A DNA stretch of 64,000 nucleotides from Vagococcus sp. CY52-2 (lineage in GTDB: Bacteria > Bacillota > Bacilli > Lactobacillales > Vagococcaceae). A model generated the notes under the pieces. That model saw nothing but the letters and a program-made list of their open reading frames with translations, had not been told where the DNA came from and searched no databases. This document shows, one piece after another, positions 56,715 to 64,000 of this stretch (position 1 is the first letter of the stretch; each line of letters begins with the position of its first letter). Location of the stretch: contig NZ_CP093384.1 of assembly GCF_022655055.1 (NCBI RefSeq), positions 186,001-250,000 of the forward strand. Direction: 5' to 3'. A program made the position numbers and the translations under genes.

Positions 56715-57605
56715 TTCAGACTGTAGACAAAGTATTGATAAATTTCGATACTTTGTCTTTTTTTTTTGGTAAAATAGAGGAAAAGAGTGACTATTAATGT
56801 TGAAAAAGCAAGATATGAGTAAACGTAATCAAATAGGTTTTTATTCATTAGAAGACTTAGTTCCACAGGAACATCTTTTAAGAGATATTGATAAATACGT
56901 CAATTTTAGTTTTATTTATCAACTTGTTGAGGATAAATATGATCAGTCTAATGGACGACCTAGTTTAGATCCAGTTATGTTAATCAAACTTCCCTTGATG
57001 CAATACTTATACGGAATTAAGAGCATGAGACAAACGATTTAAGAAGTCGAAGTAAATATGGCTTACAGATGGTTTTTAGGTTTAGATATCCAAGACTCAG
57101 TCCCTCACTTTTCGACTTTTGGTAAAAATGACTCAAGAAGATTTAAAGGAACAGATATCTTTGAACAAATTTTTTATGGTATTTTAGCGCAGTGTATAGA
57201 AGCTCATTTAGTTGATACGTCTGAGGTATTTATTTATGGGACTCATATTAAAGCACATGCAAATAATAAAAAGTATGAAAACAAAGAAATAACTGAAGAC
57301 ACATTATTTTATGTAAATCACTTCAAAAAGAAGTTGAAATAGGAAGTTGAAATAGATAGAGAAAAACAATTAAAAAAGCCCTTAAAAAGAAAAAATTGAG
57401 ACAAATACAAAGGTTAAAAAAATTAGTAAAAACGATGCTGACAGTGTCATAAAGGAGAACATAAACAAGTCTTTGCCTATGCCACACAAGTGGCATGTGA
57501 TAAAAACGGATGGGTTTTAGGATATACAACGCATCCAGGTAATCAACATGATAGTCGTACTTTTATCTCTATTTACAATAAATTAAAAAGTCATTTCACT
57601 CTGAA
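56715..57605 (+). mobile_element. IS1182-family element, copy 2 (internally deleted)
   Basis: 891 bp with the same left end as copy 1. It follows copy 1 to the internal sequence TTCACTCTGAA (45603-45613 in copy 1), then jumps to the right end, where the same 11 bp occurs (46242-46252). About 640 bp between the two repeats is deleted. Confidence 0.85.
56797..57605 (+). pseudogene. IS1182-family transposase, deleted copy
   Basis: The frame begins like copy 1 (MLKKQDMSKRNQIGFYSLED) but has a stop at codon 82 (ACGATTTAAGAA), an Asp to Tyr change in IFIYGTHIKA at a likely catalytic position, small deletions near 57330-57450, and no C-terminal third. It is inactive. Confidence 0.85.
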
Positions 57606-57635
57606 GTCTCAAGGTCTTTATTAAGATCTTGAGAC
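57606..57635 (+). repeat. 30-bp terminator hairpin, right copy
   Basis: The same GTCTCAAGGTC...CTTGAGAC palindrome as before IS copy 1, with one base difference, directly after the right IS end. Here it keeps its T tail (TTTTTG), so it looks like the original terminator of the nuclease-like gene at 43.8 kb. Confidence 0.75.
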
Positions 57636-57652
57636 TTTTTGTTAATTTATCT

Positions 57653-58130
<478 letters not shown>

Positions 58131-58139
58131 ATTATTTAG

Positions 58140-59476
58140 ATGGTTTAGTTGAAAAATCGATTAAAGGTCATGCCCCTAATTATGGAATCAATAATTTTGA
58201 ACCGATTGAGACATTAGATAATGCTAGGTGGGTGTACCACTATATTAAATCGGATTTTTTATATAAGGATGGAAAATATGGTAGCATGATTATTTTAAAG
58301 CGAGAAAGTAATTTATTGGAATTTTTTACTAAATGGGGCGTGTGGTTAGTTATTTTTATTATCCTTGTAGCAGTATTGTTGGCTTCTTTAATTATTCAAC
58401 GCTTGAAAAAACCGATTATTCAACCGATTAAACATTTAGAAGAGACAACTTTTTCCGTTCAAGAATCGGATAGCTTACCTAATATGATTGAACAGTTTCC
58501 TGATAAGAATATTGCGAAAGAAGTTGAACATTTACAGATTAGTTTTAAAAATATGTGGATAGAGTTAGAAAGAGCAAAAAAATCAGTGAATAGTACGAAG
58601 ATAATCGTAAAGAATTGATTACTAACATCTCACATGATTTAAAAACACCCATCACTTCTATTATAGGATATGTTGAAGGAATGTTAGATGGTGTATCCAA
58701 TACATAGGAAAAAAGCAACGCTATTTACAAACCATCTATAAAAAGTCTCAAAGTTTAAATGAATTAATTGAAGCATTATTTTTATAGTCAAAATTTAATA
58801 TGGATGCTGTTCTTTTTCATTACGATCGAGTTAACTTAACTAACTTTATACAAGAACTTATGGAAGATTATTTAGTTGATGAGAAGGTAGAATGGACGGT
58901 AAATTTATCCGAAGAAGCGATTTATTATGATATATATACCATTCAATTTCATCGTGCATTGACCAATATTATTCAAAATAGTTTGAAATTTTTGGATTCA
59001 ACAAAAAAATATCTAAGATCAGTCTTTCTTTAATTAACACAGAACAATCTGTCATAATTGAAGTAATAGATGATGGGATAATGACACAAGAACAAGTTAA
59101 TAAAGTATTTCAAAGATTTTATCGAGGGGATAAGTCGAGAACCCCTTTTACAAAAGGGGCAGGTTTAGGTTTAAGTATTGTAGAATATATGATTAAACCA
59201 TTTAGTCCAAATGAGTTAATTACCCGGGTTAAAGCACATTTATCACGTTTTTATAAGTTAACTAAACAAGCATCTTCAGAAAAAGTTCTGATAAAAATTG
59301 CTAATGTTTCCATTGAGTCATCTGATAGAAAAGTCTTTATTAATAATGAAGAGGTCATTTTTACAACTAAAGCATGTTCTTTATTACTTTTCCTAGTGAC
59401 ATATCCTAATATTGTTTGGAGTAAAGAAAAATTATTTGAAATGATTTGGGGAAGTGGGAATCGATTTAATATATAA
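58140..59476 (+). pseudogene. Broken histidine kinase fused to a response-regulator end
   Basis: The first 1050 bases encode, with several stops and shifts, a membrane helix (WGVWLVIFIILVAVLLASLI), a HAMP-like segment, the phospho-His region (NISHDLKTPITSIIGYVEGM), and ATPase parts ending FQRFYRGDKSRTPFTKGAGL and GLSIVEYMI. At 59193 the frame passes straight into KPFSPNELITRVKAHLSRFY, the last helix of a receiver domain, followed by an OmpR-type winged helix (VFINNEEVIFTTKACSLLLF) that is itself cut short. A deletion probably joined two neighbouring genes. Confidence 0.75.
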
Positions 59477-59581
59477 CCATTGTTAGCCTAGTCCATAAAT
59501 TACTTATTTGCATCCAGCATTAGACCTATTTTATGAAATGAAACAGGCTAATATAAAAGTATAGCTAGGGGATGACGAATC

Positions 59582-60199
59582 ATGGAAATTAAAGGATTAG
59601 AACTAACATTATTTTTTAAAGAGGCAAAGAAAAATGATTCATTTATTTTGTTTTTGAAAGATGTTATTGATACAGGATTAAAAAAATTAGAGTCGAAAGG
59701 TATGCCAGACAGCTTACAATTGTATTCTAAATATCGACGTAAAGATGTATTAAGATTGTTAAATATGAAATTTAATCAAAATGAACAAGGGATTGGTGGA
59801 TACGCCTATAATAATAATCAGTTTGTTATATTTGTCGCACTAGCCAAAGGAAAAGAGTCCAAAGCATCTTTAATGGCCTATGAAGAAGTATTTATTGATG
59901 AACAGACATTCCATTGGTTTACTAAACCTTCTAGAACCATAGATTCTCCAGTAGTAACAATATTAAGAGATTCAGAAAACTGGACGATTCATTTATTTAT
60001 AAAGCGTAAATACAATCAACAAGACAGAGAAACAGATGTTTATTATGTTGGAGAAATGAATCCTATCATTGAAACAATTGAACAGAACAAAAAGCCAACA
60101 TCTGATAATACATTAAAAAATGTTGTTGAAATGGATTTTTTGTTAAAAAATAGAGTCGAACCTAACATGTATGAATTTTTAACGGGTAATTTAGATTAG
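59582..60199 (+). CDS. DUF3427-like protein
   Basis: 205 residues. The block LYSKYRRKDVLRLLNMKFNQ followed by GIGGYAYNNNQFVIFVALAK and TFHWFTKPSRTIDSP resembles the DUF3427 domain that normally forms the C-terminus of large helicases in this order. Here it is alone with a ribosome site (AGGGGATGACG) before the ATG. It may be a stand-alone paralogue or a helicase remnant that kept a start; the former looks more likely because the frame is intact. Confidence 0.6.
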   Translation: MEIKGLELTLFFKEAKKNDSFILFLKDVIDTGLKKLESKGMPDSLQLYSKYRRKDVLRLLNMKFNQNEQGIGGYAYNNNQFVIFVALAKGKESKASLMAYEEVFIDEQTFHWFTKPSRTIDSPVVTILRDSENWTIHLFIKRKYNQQDRETDVYYVGEMNPIIETIEQNKKPTSDNTLKNVVEMDFLLKNRVEPNMYEFLTGNLD

Positions 60200-60206
60200 T
60201 ATAAAT

Positions 60207-60241
60207 GAAAACAAGTAGCCTGAAAATTGGCTACTTGTTTT
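60207..60241 (+). terminator. Bidirectional terminator
   Basis: GAAAACAAGTAGCC and GGCTACTTGTTTTC form a 14-bp stem between two converging genes. Confidence 0.85.
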
Positions 60242-60375
60242 CATTTCTTTTTCTTCATGTAACTCTCACGTAATTTAGCAAGTTGTTCTTTTTTGTCAAC
60301 TTTATTTGGTGTTTGTTTTTCATGATACTTAGAAACAGCGACTTTTCCTTTTTGATCTAATTGATATTTTCCCAT
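60241..60375 (-). CDS. Small basic hypothetical protein
   Basis: 44 residues (MGKYQLDQKGKVAVSKYHEK then QLAKLRESYMKKKK), very basic and without membrane segments. AGAGGTG sits at good distance from the ATG. Similar tiny lysine-rich proteins occur in enterococci; no function is known to me. Confidence 0.65.
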   Translation of the reverse strand: MGKYQLDQKGKVAVSKYHEKQTPNKVDKKEQLAKLRESYMKKKK

Positions 60376-60462
60376 AGAATCACCTCTTTTAATTGATTTG
60401 TCTTTGCATTTATAATATACCTTAATATATAAGGAAAACCAATGGAAAGATAGGAGGATTAT

Positions 60463-60858
60463 ATGGAGCAGACAGATAAGCAATTATTAAAAGAATTTCA
60501 AACATCATGGACTAAACATAAATATTGGGTGATGTCTCGTTCACAACAGGCATACAATGATATCCGTTTACTAGCTAAAGGCAATCAATGGACTCAAGAA
60601 AAACATGCCCAATATACAAACACATTATCTGAATTAGAGGATTATCAACCAACAGACAAAACCCTGACAGTTACTTACCAACATATTTGGGGATATTTTA
60701 AAAAGATTGCAACAGTTGAGGAAAAAAATAGATACAAAGATCTAATTGAAACAACACCTTTAAAAAGTAAAGAATTAGAAAATTTTTTAAAAGAGTTAAG
60801 TCAAAAGTATCATCAAACCTATTTATTGAATATAAAATGGGGACTGTCATCTAGCTAG
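60463..60858 (+). CDS. YbgA-like DUF1722 protein
   Basis: 131 residues with the DUF1722 pattern: a start like FQTSWTKHKYWVMSRSQQAY, then LTVTYQHIWGYFKKIATVEE and a helical end. The usual QHxxGYFK block is present. In many species the domain is fused to DUF523; here it is alone. Its biochemical role is unknown, though YbgA genes sit near photolyases elsewhere. TAGGAGG precedes the ATG. Confidence 0.75.
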   Translation: MEQTDKQLLKEFQTSWTKHKYWVMSRSQQAYNDIRLLAKGNQWTQEKHAQYTNTLSELEDYQPTDKTLTVTYQHIWGYFKKIATVEEKNRYKDLIETTPLKSKELENFLKELSQKYHQTYLLNIKWGLSSS

Positions 60859-60944
60859 ATAAATGTAAAGTAAAAACGAAATGTTGGACAGTTTTTTTTT
60901 ATAAGTGCTATCATAAACATAAAATAAGAGTAAGGAGTGATACT

Positions 60945-61730
60945 ATGACAGACTATCAATTACCAAACATTTGGCAATGGGACGATGAAAATACCAATAG
61001 AGGTGGCAATCGACCAACAGCAGGAAGTCGATTTGATCAAACTTTGCCAATTGGAACAGCACCATTTCAAGTGTATTCATTAGGAACACCTAATGGCGTG
61101 AAGGTTACTATCCTATTTGAAGAATTGAAAGAATTAGGAGTGACAGGGGCAGATTACGACTTATACAAAATTAATATAGGTGAAGGAGATCAGTTTGGAT
61201 CTGATTTTGTCTCAATTAATCCAAACTCTAAAATTCCAGCAATGGTTGATCAAAGTCAAACTCCACGAGTGGATGTATTTGAGTCAGGCTCTATTTTAGT
61301 TTATCTAGCTGAAAAATTCGGGAAATTTTTACCATCAAATATACATGAAAGAACAGAAACGCTTAATTGGCTATTTTGGCAGGTAGGGGCTGGACCTTTT
61401 GTTGGTGGTGGATTTGGCCATTTCTTTCACTATGCTCCTGAAAAGTTAAAATACCCAATTGATCGATATACAATGGAAACAAAAAGACAATTAGATTTAC
61501 TAGACAAGGTTTTAGCTGATAGATCTTATATTGCTGGAGAAAATTATACTATTGCAGATATTGCTATTTGGTCATGGTATGGTCAACTTGTATTAGGTAA
61601 ACTTTATGAGGGATCTGCAGAATTTTTAGATATTTCTAGTTATACTAATTTAATTGAATGGACGAATCGAATCGCTAAAAGACCTGGAGTAAAACGAGGA
61701 TTGGCAGTAGAGTACCAATCAATTGATTAA
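60945..61730 (+). CDS. yghU: Glutathione S-transferase family protein, YghU-like
   Basis: 261 residues. The N-terminal extension (LPNIWQWDDENTNRGGNRPT) is diagnostic of YghU/YfcG-type disulfide reductases. A thioredoxin-like half follows (FQVYSLGTPNGVKVTILFEE, NSKIPAMVD, FESGSILVYLAEKFG), then the helical half (YTIADIAIWSWYG). It uses glutathione to reduce disulfides. AAGGAGTG precedes the ATG. Confidence 0.92.
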   Translation: MTDYQLPNIWQWDDENTNRGGNRPTAGSRFDQTLPIGTAPFQVYSLGTPNGVKVTILFEELKELGVTGADYDLYKINIGEGDQFGSDFVSINPNSKIPAMVDQSQTPRVDVFESGSILVYLAEKFGKFLPSNIHERTETLNWLFWQVGAGPFVGGGFGHFFHYAPEKLKYPIDRYTMETKRQLDLLDKVLADRSYIAGENYTIADIAIWSWYGQLVLGKLYEGSAEFLDISSYTNLIEWTNRIAKRPGVKRGLAVEYQSID

Positions 61731-61734
61731 ATGA

Positions 61735-61775
61735 AAAATCTTCTAACTGTTGTGATTGGTTAGAAGATTTTTTTG
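61735..61775 (+). terminator. Terminator of yghU
   Basis: AAAAATCTTCTAAC and GTTAGAAGATTTTT pair with an eight-to-ten-base loop and T tail. Confidence 0.85.
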
Positions 61776-61859
61776 TTATTTAGTTGAAAATTTAAATTTT
61801 GCAAAAAAAGCTGCCGCGCTACCTAGTAAAAGTAGCATCAAGCCAGGTAAAACAGTGCT
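61776..61859 (-). pseudogene. LPXTG surface-protein C-terminal fragment
   Basis: The minus strand encodes SSTVLPGLMLLLLGSAAAFF then AKFKFSTK and a stop. This is the hydrophobic and basic tail of a sortase substrate just after the LPXTG motif; the motif and the rest of the protein are missing. It abuts a sortase fragment on the other strand. Confidence 0.6.
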
Positions 61860-62083
61860 TGACTGACTTAGAAACTGTTTATAAATATAAAATTGATGAT
61901 ATGACATATATTCAAGCTACCGATGTGCATGTGATTGAAAATCATGATGATCACTCCGAGTTAACGTTAATAACGTGTGATGAGACAGGAGAAGGACGTT
62001 CTATGGTGAAGGCCTCTTTTTTGAAGAAAATACCTACTGAAAAAACGAATCAATCTATTATAAAAGTAATGGATAAAAAATGA
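61860..62083 (+). pseudogene. Class A sortase, C-terminal fragment
   Basis: About 74 residues: LETVYKYKIDDMTYIQATDV, HVIENHDDHSELTLITCDET and GEGRSMVKASFLKKIP. TLITC is the catalytic cysteine motif of sortase A and the following GEGR carries the arginine. The N-terminal two thirds, with the histidine, are gone; an open frame upstream runs into the LPXTG fragment and is not the native start. Confidence 0.7.
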
Positions 62084-62093
62084 GGGGGATTTT

Positions 62094-62192
62094 ATGAGAC
62101 AAGGAAGAAGTAGCAGAGTAAAAAAACAAAAAATATATCCAATATTTTGGAAATGGTATTAGGTTTAATCACACCTATCATTGCATTTTGGA
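62094..62192 (+). pseudogene. Small membrane-peptide gene with a frameshift
   Basis: ATG behind GAGGGGGATTTT encodes MRQGRSSRVKKQK and then reaches a stop, but the alternative frame continues NILEMVLGLITPIIAFWK, a plausible single membrane helix with stop. The frames are separated by A-runs of six to seven, so one base change would restore a peptide of about 32 residues. Confidence 0.45.
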
Positions 62193-62198
62193 AATAAA

Positions 62199-62232
62199 AA
62201 CCCCTCTCAATAAATTTGAGAGGAGTTTTTCA
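62199..62232 (-). terminator. Terminator of budA (bidirectional)
   Basis: AAAACCCCTCTCAA and TTGAGAGGAGTTTT pair with a short loop; it ends one base from the budA stop. Confidence 0.85.
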
Positions 62233-62943
62233 TTATTCAACTTGTTTAATGACAGTATCTAATTTATTGATATCACTTAAATCGGCATGAATAAAGTCAG
62301 AATTATCAATGGGGTTACTTTGTAAAAATGAACGGAAGATTTGAGTATAAGCTATAACATGATCAATTTCTGCTGCTAAGACATGTCCACCTATAGATAA
62401 GTTATCAGCTAAGAAATGACTATGAAAGCCAGCAACAGTAACCCCTTGATATAGCATTGGAGAATAATAACTGATAAGTGTCCCTGTCACATTTTTGGCT
62501 GTAAATTCAACTTGATTTTCTCCTACTTTTTCTAAGTTAGGATAGGGTTTAACTGATTTTTTTGCTGAACGAGTTGTAATCTGTTTAAAGTTACCATGAA
62601 GTTTAACTGAAAAGAATAGGTTATTTCCTGAAATAAGTTGTTTAATATCATTTAGACAAGTTGTTAAATCGACATCGTGTACATCGGTTAGTAATTGATA
62701 GTGATCAAAGTGTGTATCTGCAAAAGTAATGTTAAAGGAGTCATTAAGAATTTCGGTTTCCCCGTAATGATTAATTTTATACCCAACCCCATCAATTATA
62801 ATTAGTTCACCATCGATACCTTCACCAGTTCCAATTCCTGTATTACCATGAGAAAGTAATTCTTTTAAGGTAATTGATCCATCTAAAAGTCCTTCACTTA
62901 AAAGTTGCATGGTCCCTTGTTGAAAAAGACTATTATGAGACAT
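62233..62943 (-). CDS. budA: Alpha-acetolactate decarboxylase
   Basis: 236 residues. The family start LFQQGTMQLLSEGLLDGSIT, then LLSHGNTGIGTGEGIDGELI and the zinc site VAGFHSHFLADNLSIGGHVL are all visible. It converts acetolactate to acetoin, which helps limit acidification and pyruvate overflow. It stands alone; the acetolactate synthase gene is not in this window. Confidence 0.96.
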   Translation of the reverse strand: MSHNSLFQQGTMQLLSEGLLDGSITLKELLSHGNTGIGTGEGIDGELIIIDGVGYKINHYGETEILNDSFNITFADTHFDHYQLLTDVHDVDLTTCLNDIKQLISGNNLFFSVKLHGNFKQITTRSAKKSVKPYPNLEKVGENQVEFTAKNVTGTLISYYSPMLYQGVTVAGFHSHFLADNLSIGGHVLAAEIDHVIAYTQIFRSFLQSNPIDNSDFIHADLSDINKLDTVIKQVE

Positions 62944-63032
62944 GATGTATCCTTCTTTCCATTTTTATTAGTGCTTTTTATCTTATCATTACGCAGAAAG
63001 ATATCAAGAAGATGATCTTTTCTCAGCATTTA

Positions 63033-63252
63033 TTATTTGTAGTGCAAATAATCTATTATTAATCCAACAATAGAAAAAGTAATAAAAAAGAGAGGGATAA
63101 TAATTAAAGGTGTTTTTAATAACAATATCTTATCAAGAAACTCATTCATTACACCTTGATTCAATAATAAGAAACTCAGATAGCTGAGCGAAGGTAAGAT
63201 AAATAGCATAATTAATCTAGTTGCTAGACTGATTAGATAGTATTTTTTTCAT
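63033..63252 (-). pseudogene. Small membrane protein with a frameshifted start
   Basis: GAGGATAAAAG then ATG and seven As begin a frame that soon stops, while the adjacent frame reads KYYLISLATRLIMLFILPSL, then NEFLDKILLLKTPLIIIPLF and FITFSIVGLIIDYLHYK to a stop: about 72 residues with two membrane helices. With six As instead of seven the start and body would join. No family is recognised. Confidence 0.5.
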
Positions 63253-63310
63253 CTTTTATCCTCTTTTTTTATCATAATACATTAAGGAGAATAACTGGTC
63301 TAATAAAAGA

Positions 63311-63343
63311 AAAAAACAGAACAAAAACCTGTTCTGTTTTATT
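63311..63343 (-). terminator. Terminator of dps
   Basis: AAAACAGAAC and GTTCTGTTTT pair around AAAAACCT, 13 bases past the dps stop. Confidence 0.85.
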
Positions 63344-63355
63344 ATAAGTAGTTGT

Positions 63356-63817
63356 TTAAATTCCAGGAGCTTCATTAAGAGTTGCTTGTAGCATCCATAC
63401 TTTTTTCTCAAGATCTGTCTTAAATGAAATAAAGATGTCTTGAGTTCCTAGGTCGCCTTCTTTTTCGCTCACTTCAATTCCTTTTTCATAAACACCGATT
63501 AGATATTTATAACCAGCGACTAAGTTTTTTAAGCGTTCAGGAATTGGTTTAGTATAGTTTCCCTTTTCATCTTTAATACCAGTGTTGTCAATAAATTCTT
63601 GCAAGGTAGAGTAAGGCTCGCCACCTAAAGTAATTAAGCGTTCAGAAATAACATCTAGCTGATCGTTTATTTCATCCATATACTCATCCATTAATGGGTG
63701 TAATGATAAAAATTCTGGTCCTCTCATATACCAATGCGTTTGATGAATAACCACCGAAAACTGACTTAAATCTGCTACTAATTGATTCAACGTACGTTTA
63801 GTTTCTTCTAATTTCAT
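63356..63817 (-). CDS. dps: Dps family ferritin-like DNA-protection protein
   Basis: 153 residues of the four-helix bundle. The inter-subunit ferroxidase ligands are visible in VVIHQTHWYMRGPEFLSLHP (His) and MDEYMDEINDQLDVISERLI (Asp, Glu). It stores iron and shields DNA from peroxide. ATG 63817 follows AGGAGGGTGATATAT; ten upstream codons in the frame lack such a site. Confidence 0.93.
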   Translation of the reverse strand: MKLEETKRTLNQLVADLSQFSVVIHQTHWYMRGPEFLSLHPLMDEYMDEINDQLDVISERLITLGGEPYSTLQEFIDNTGIKDEKGNYTKPIPERLKNLVAGYKYLIGVYEKGIEVSEKEGDLGTQDIFISFKTDLEKKVWMLQATLNEAPGI

Positions 63818-63883
63818 ATATATCACCCTCCTAACTATATGATACAACTAAAGAAGAAAAATTACCAAAAATTTGAATACCCT

Positions 63884-64000
63884 TTATTGTTTTATCAAAC
63901 AATTAATGAAGTCATGGTAAGTCTTATATTTTATTGCTTCTTCTAATTTATTTTTATCAGAGAAAAACCAATAATTGACAATTATCTCGTCATGTAAGAT
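63884..64000 (-). CDS. Partial CDS at the window edge
   Basis: The last 38 codons of a minus-strand frame that runs off the window: ILHDEIIVNYWFFSDKNKLE, then EAIKYKTYHDFINCLIKQ and a stop. It has no recognisable motif; the rest lies outside the window. Confidence 0.4.
   Translation of the reverse strand: MLHDEIIVNYWFFSDKNKLEEAIKYKTYHDFINCLIKQ

Overview
The window is a low-GC Firmicutes chromosome segment. Gene content and order point to Enterococcaceae, most likely a Vagococcus- or Enterococcus-like species: the WalRK-YycHI-YycJ-HtrA-RlmH block next to the replication origin, class Ib ribonucleotide reductase nrdHIEF, an Spx-MecA pair, ThiT under a TPP riboswitch, and budA. The genus is an inference from gene content, not a database result.

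Bases 1-15,700 hold core and semi-core genes. These are a MarR regulator with an old-yellow-enzyme oxidoreductase; a Mg2+-sensing M-box riboswitch on the minus strand whose only downstream gene is a 49-residue membrane peptide; a YibE/YibF pair; a decayed signal peptidase beside an unusual secreted-protein/class D-like sortase/membrane-protein operon; thiT; nrdHIEF with two NrdR boxes; and tRNA-Lys(CUU). Bases 16,000-23,760 are the WalRK locus, htrA and rlmH, with a cluster of DnaA boxes around the start of and inside rlmH.

Directly downstream of rlmH lies an accessory island (23.8-31.05 kb). It has a RadC-like gene, then two identical, same-orientation IS1216-type elements bracketing lsa(E) and lnu(B), which give resistance to lincosamides, pleuromutilins and streptogramin A. 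The lsa(E) leader contains a mini-ORF and mutually exclusive hairpins, a textbook ribosome-controlled attenuator. Bases 31.4-44.7 kb return to chromosomal genes: a PASTA protein with a class A PBP-like partner carrying an A8-tract frameshift, adenosine deaminase, a ClpP paralogue, trpS, spx, mecA, cysE and cysK, and a probable DNA/RNA nuclease, with several degraded genes between them.

Bases 44.7-57.6 kb look like a plasmid of about 10.5 kb integrated between two direct IS1182-family copies. The segment carries an HxlR regulator with formaldehyde-detoxification genes (glutathione-dependent formaldehyde dehydrogenase and S-formylglutathione hydrolase), cadmium resistance cadCA, a Rep_3 replication initiator with iterons, the remnant of a second replicon, an Fst/par type I toxin-antitoxin locus, an orphan second par antisense RNA, and a DUF389 protein. 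The outermost hairpins flanking the two IS copies are the same 30 bp, as expected for one chromosomal insertion that later recombined with a plasmid copy.

Bases 57.6-64.0 kb mix pseudogenes (lipoprotein, a histidine kinase fused to a response-regulator end, a sortase tail abutting an LPXTG tail) with intact genes (a DUF3427-like protein, a DUF1722-like protein, YghU-like glutathione transferase, budA and dps). Several otherwise good genes are broken only at A-runs, so either recent decay or homopolymer sequencing error should be kept in mind.
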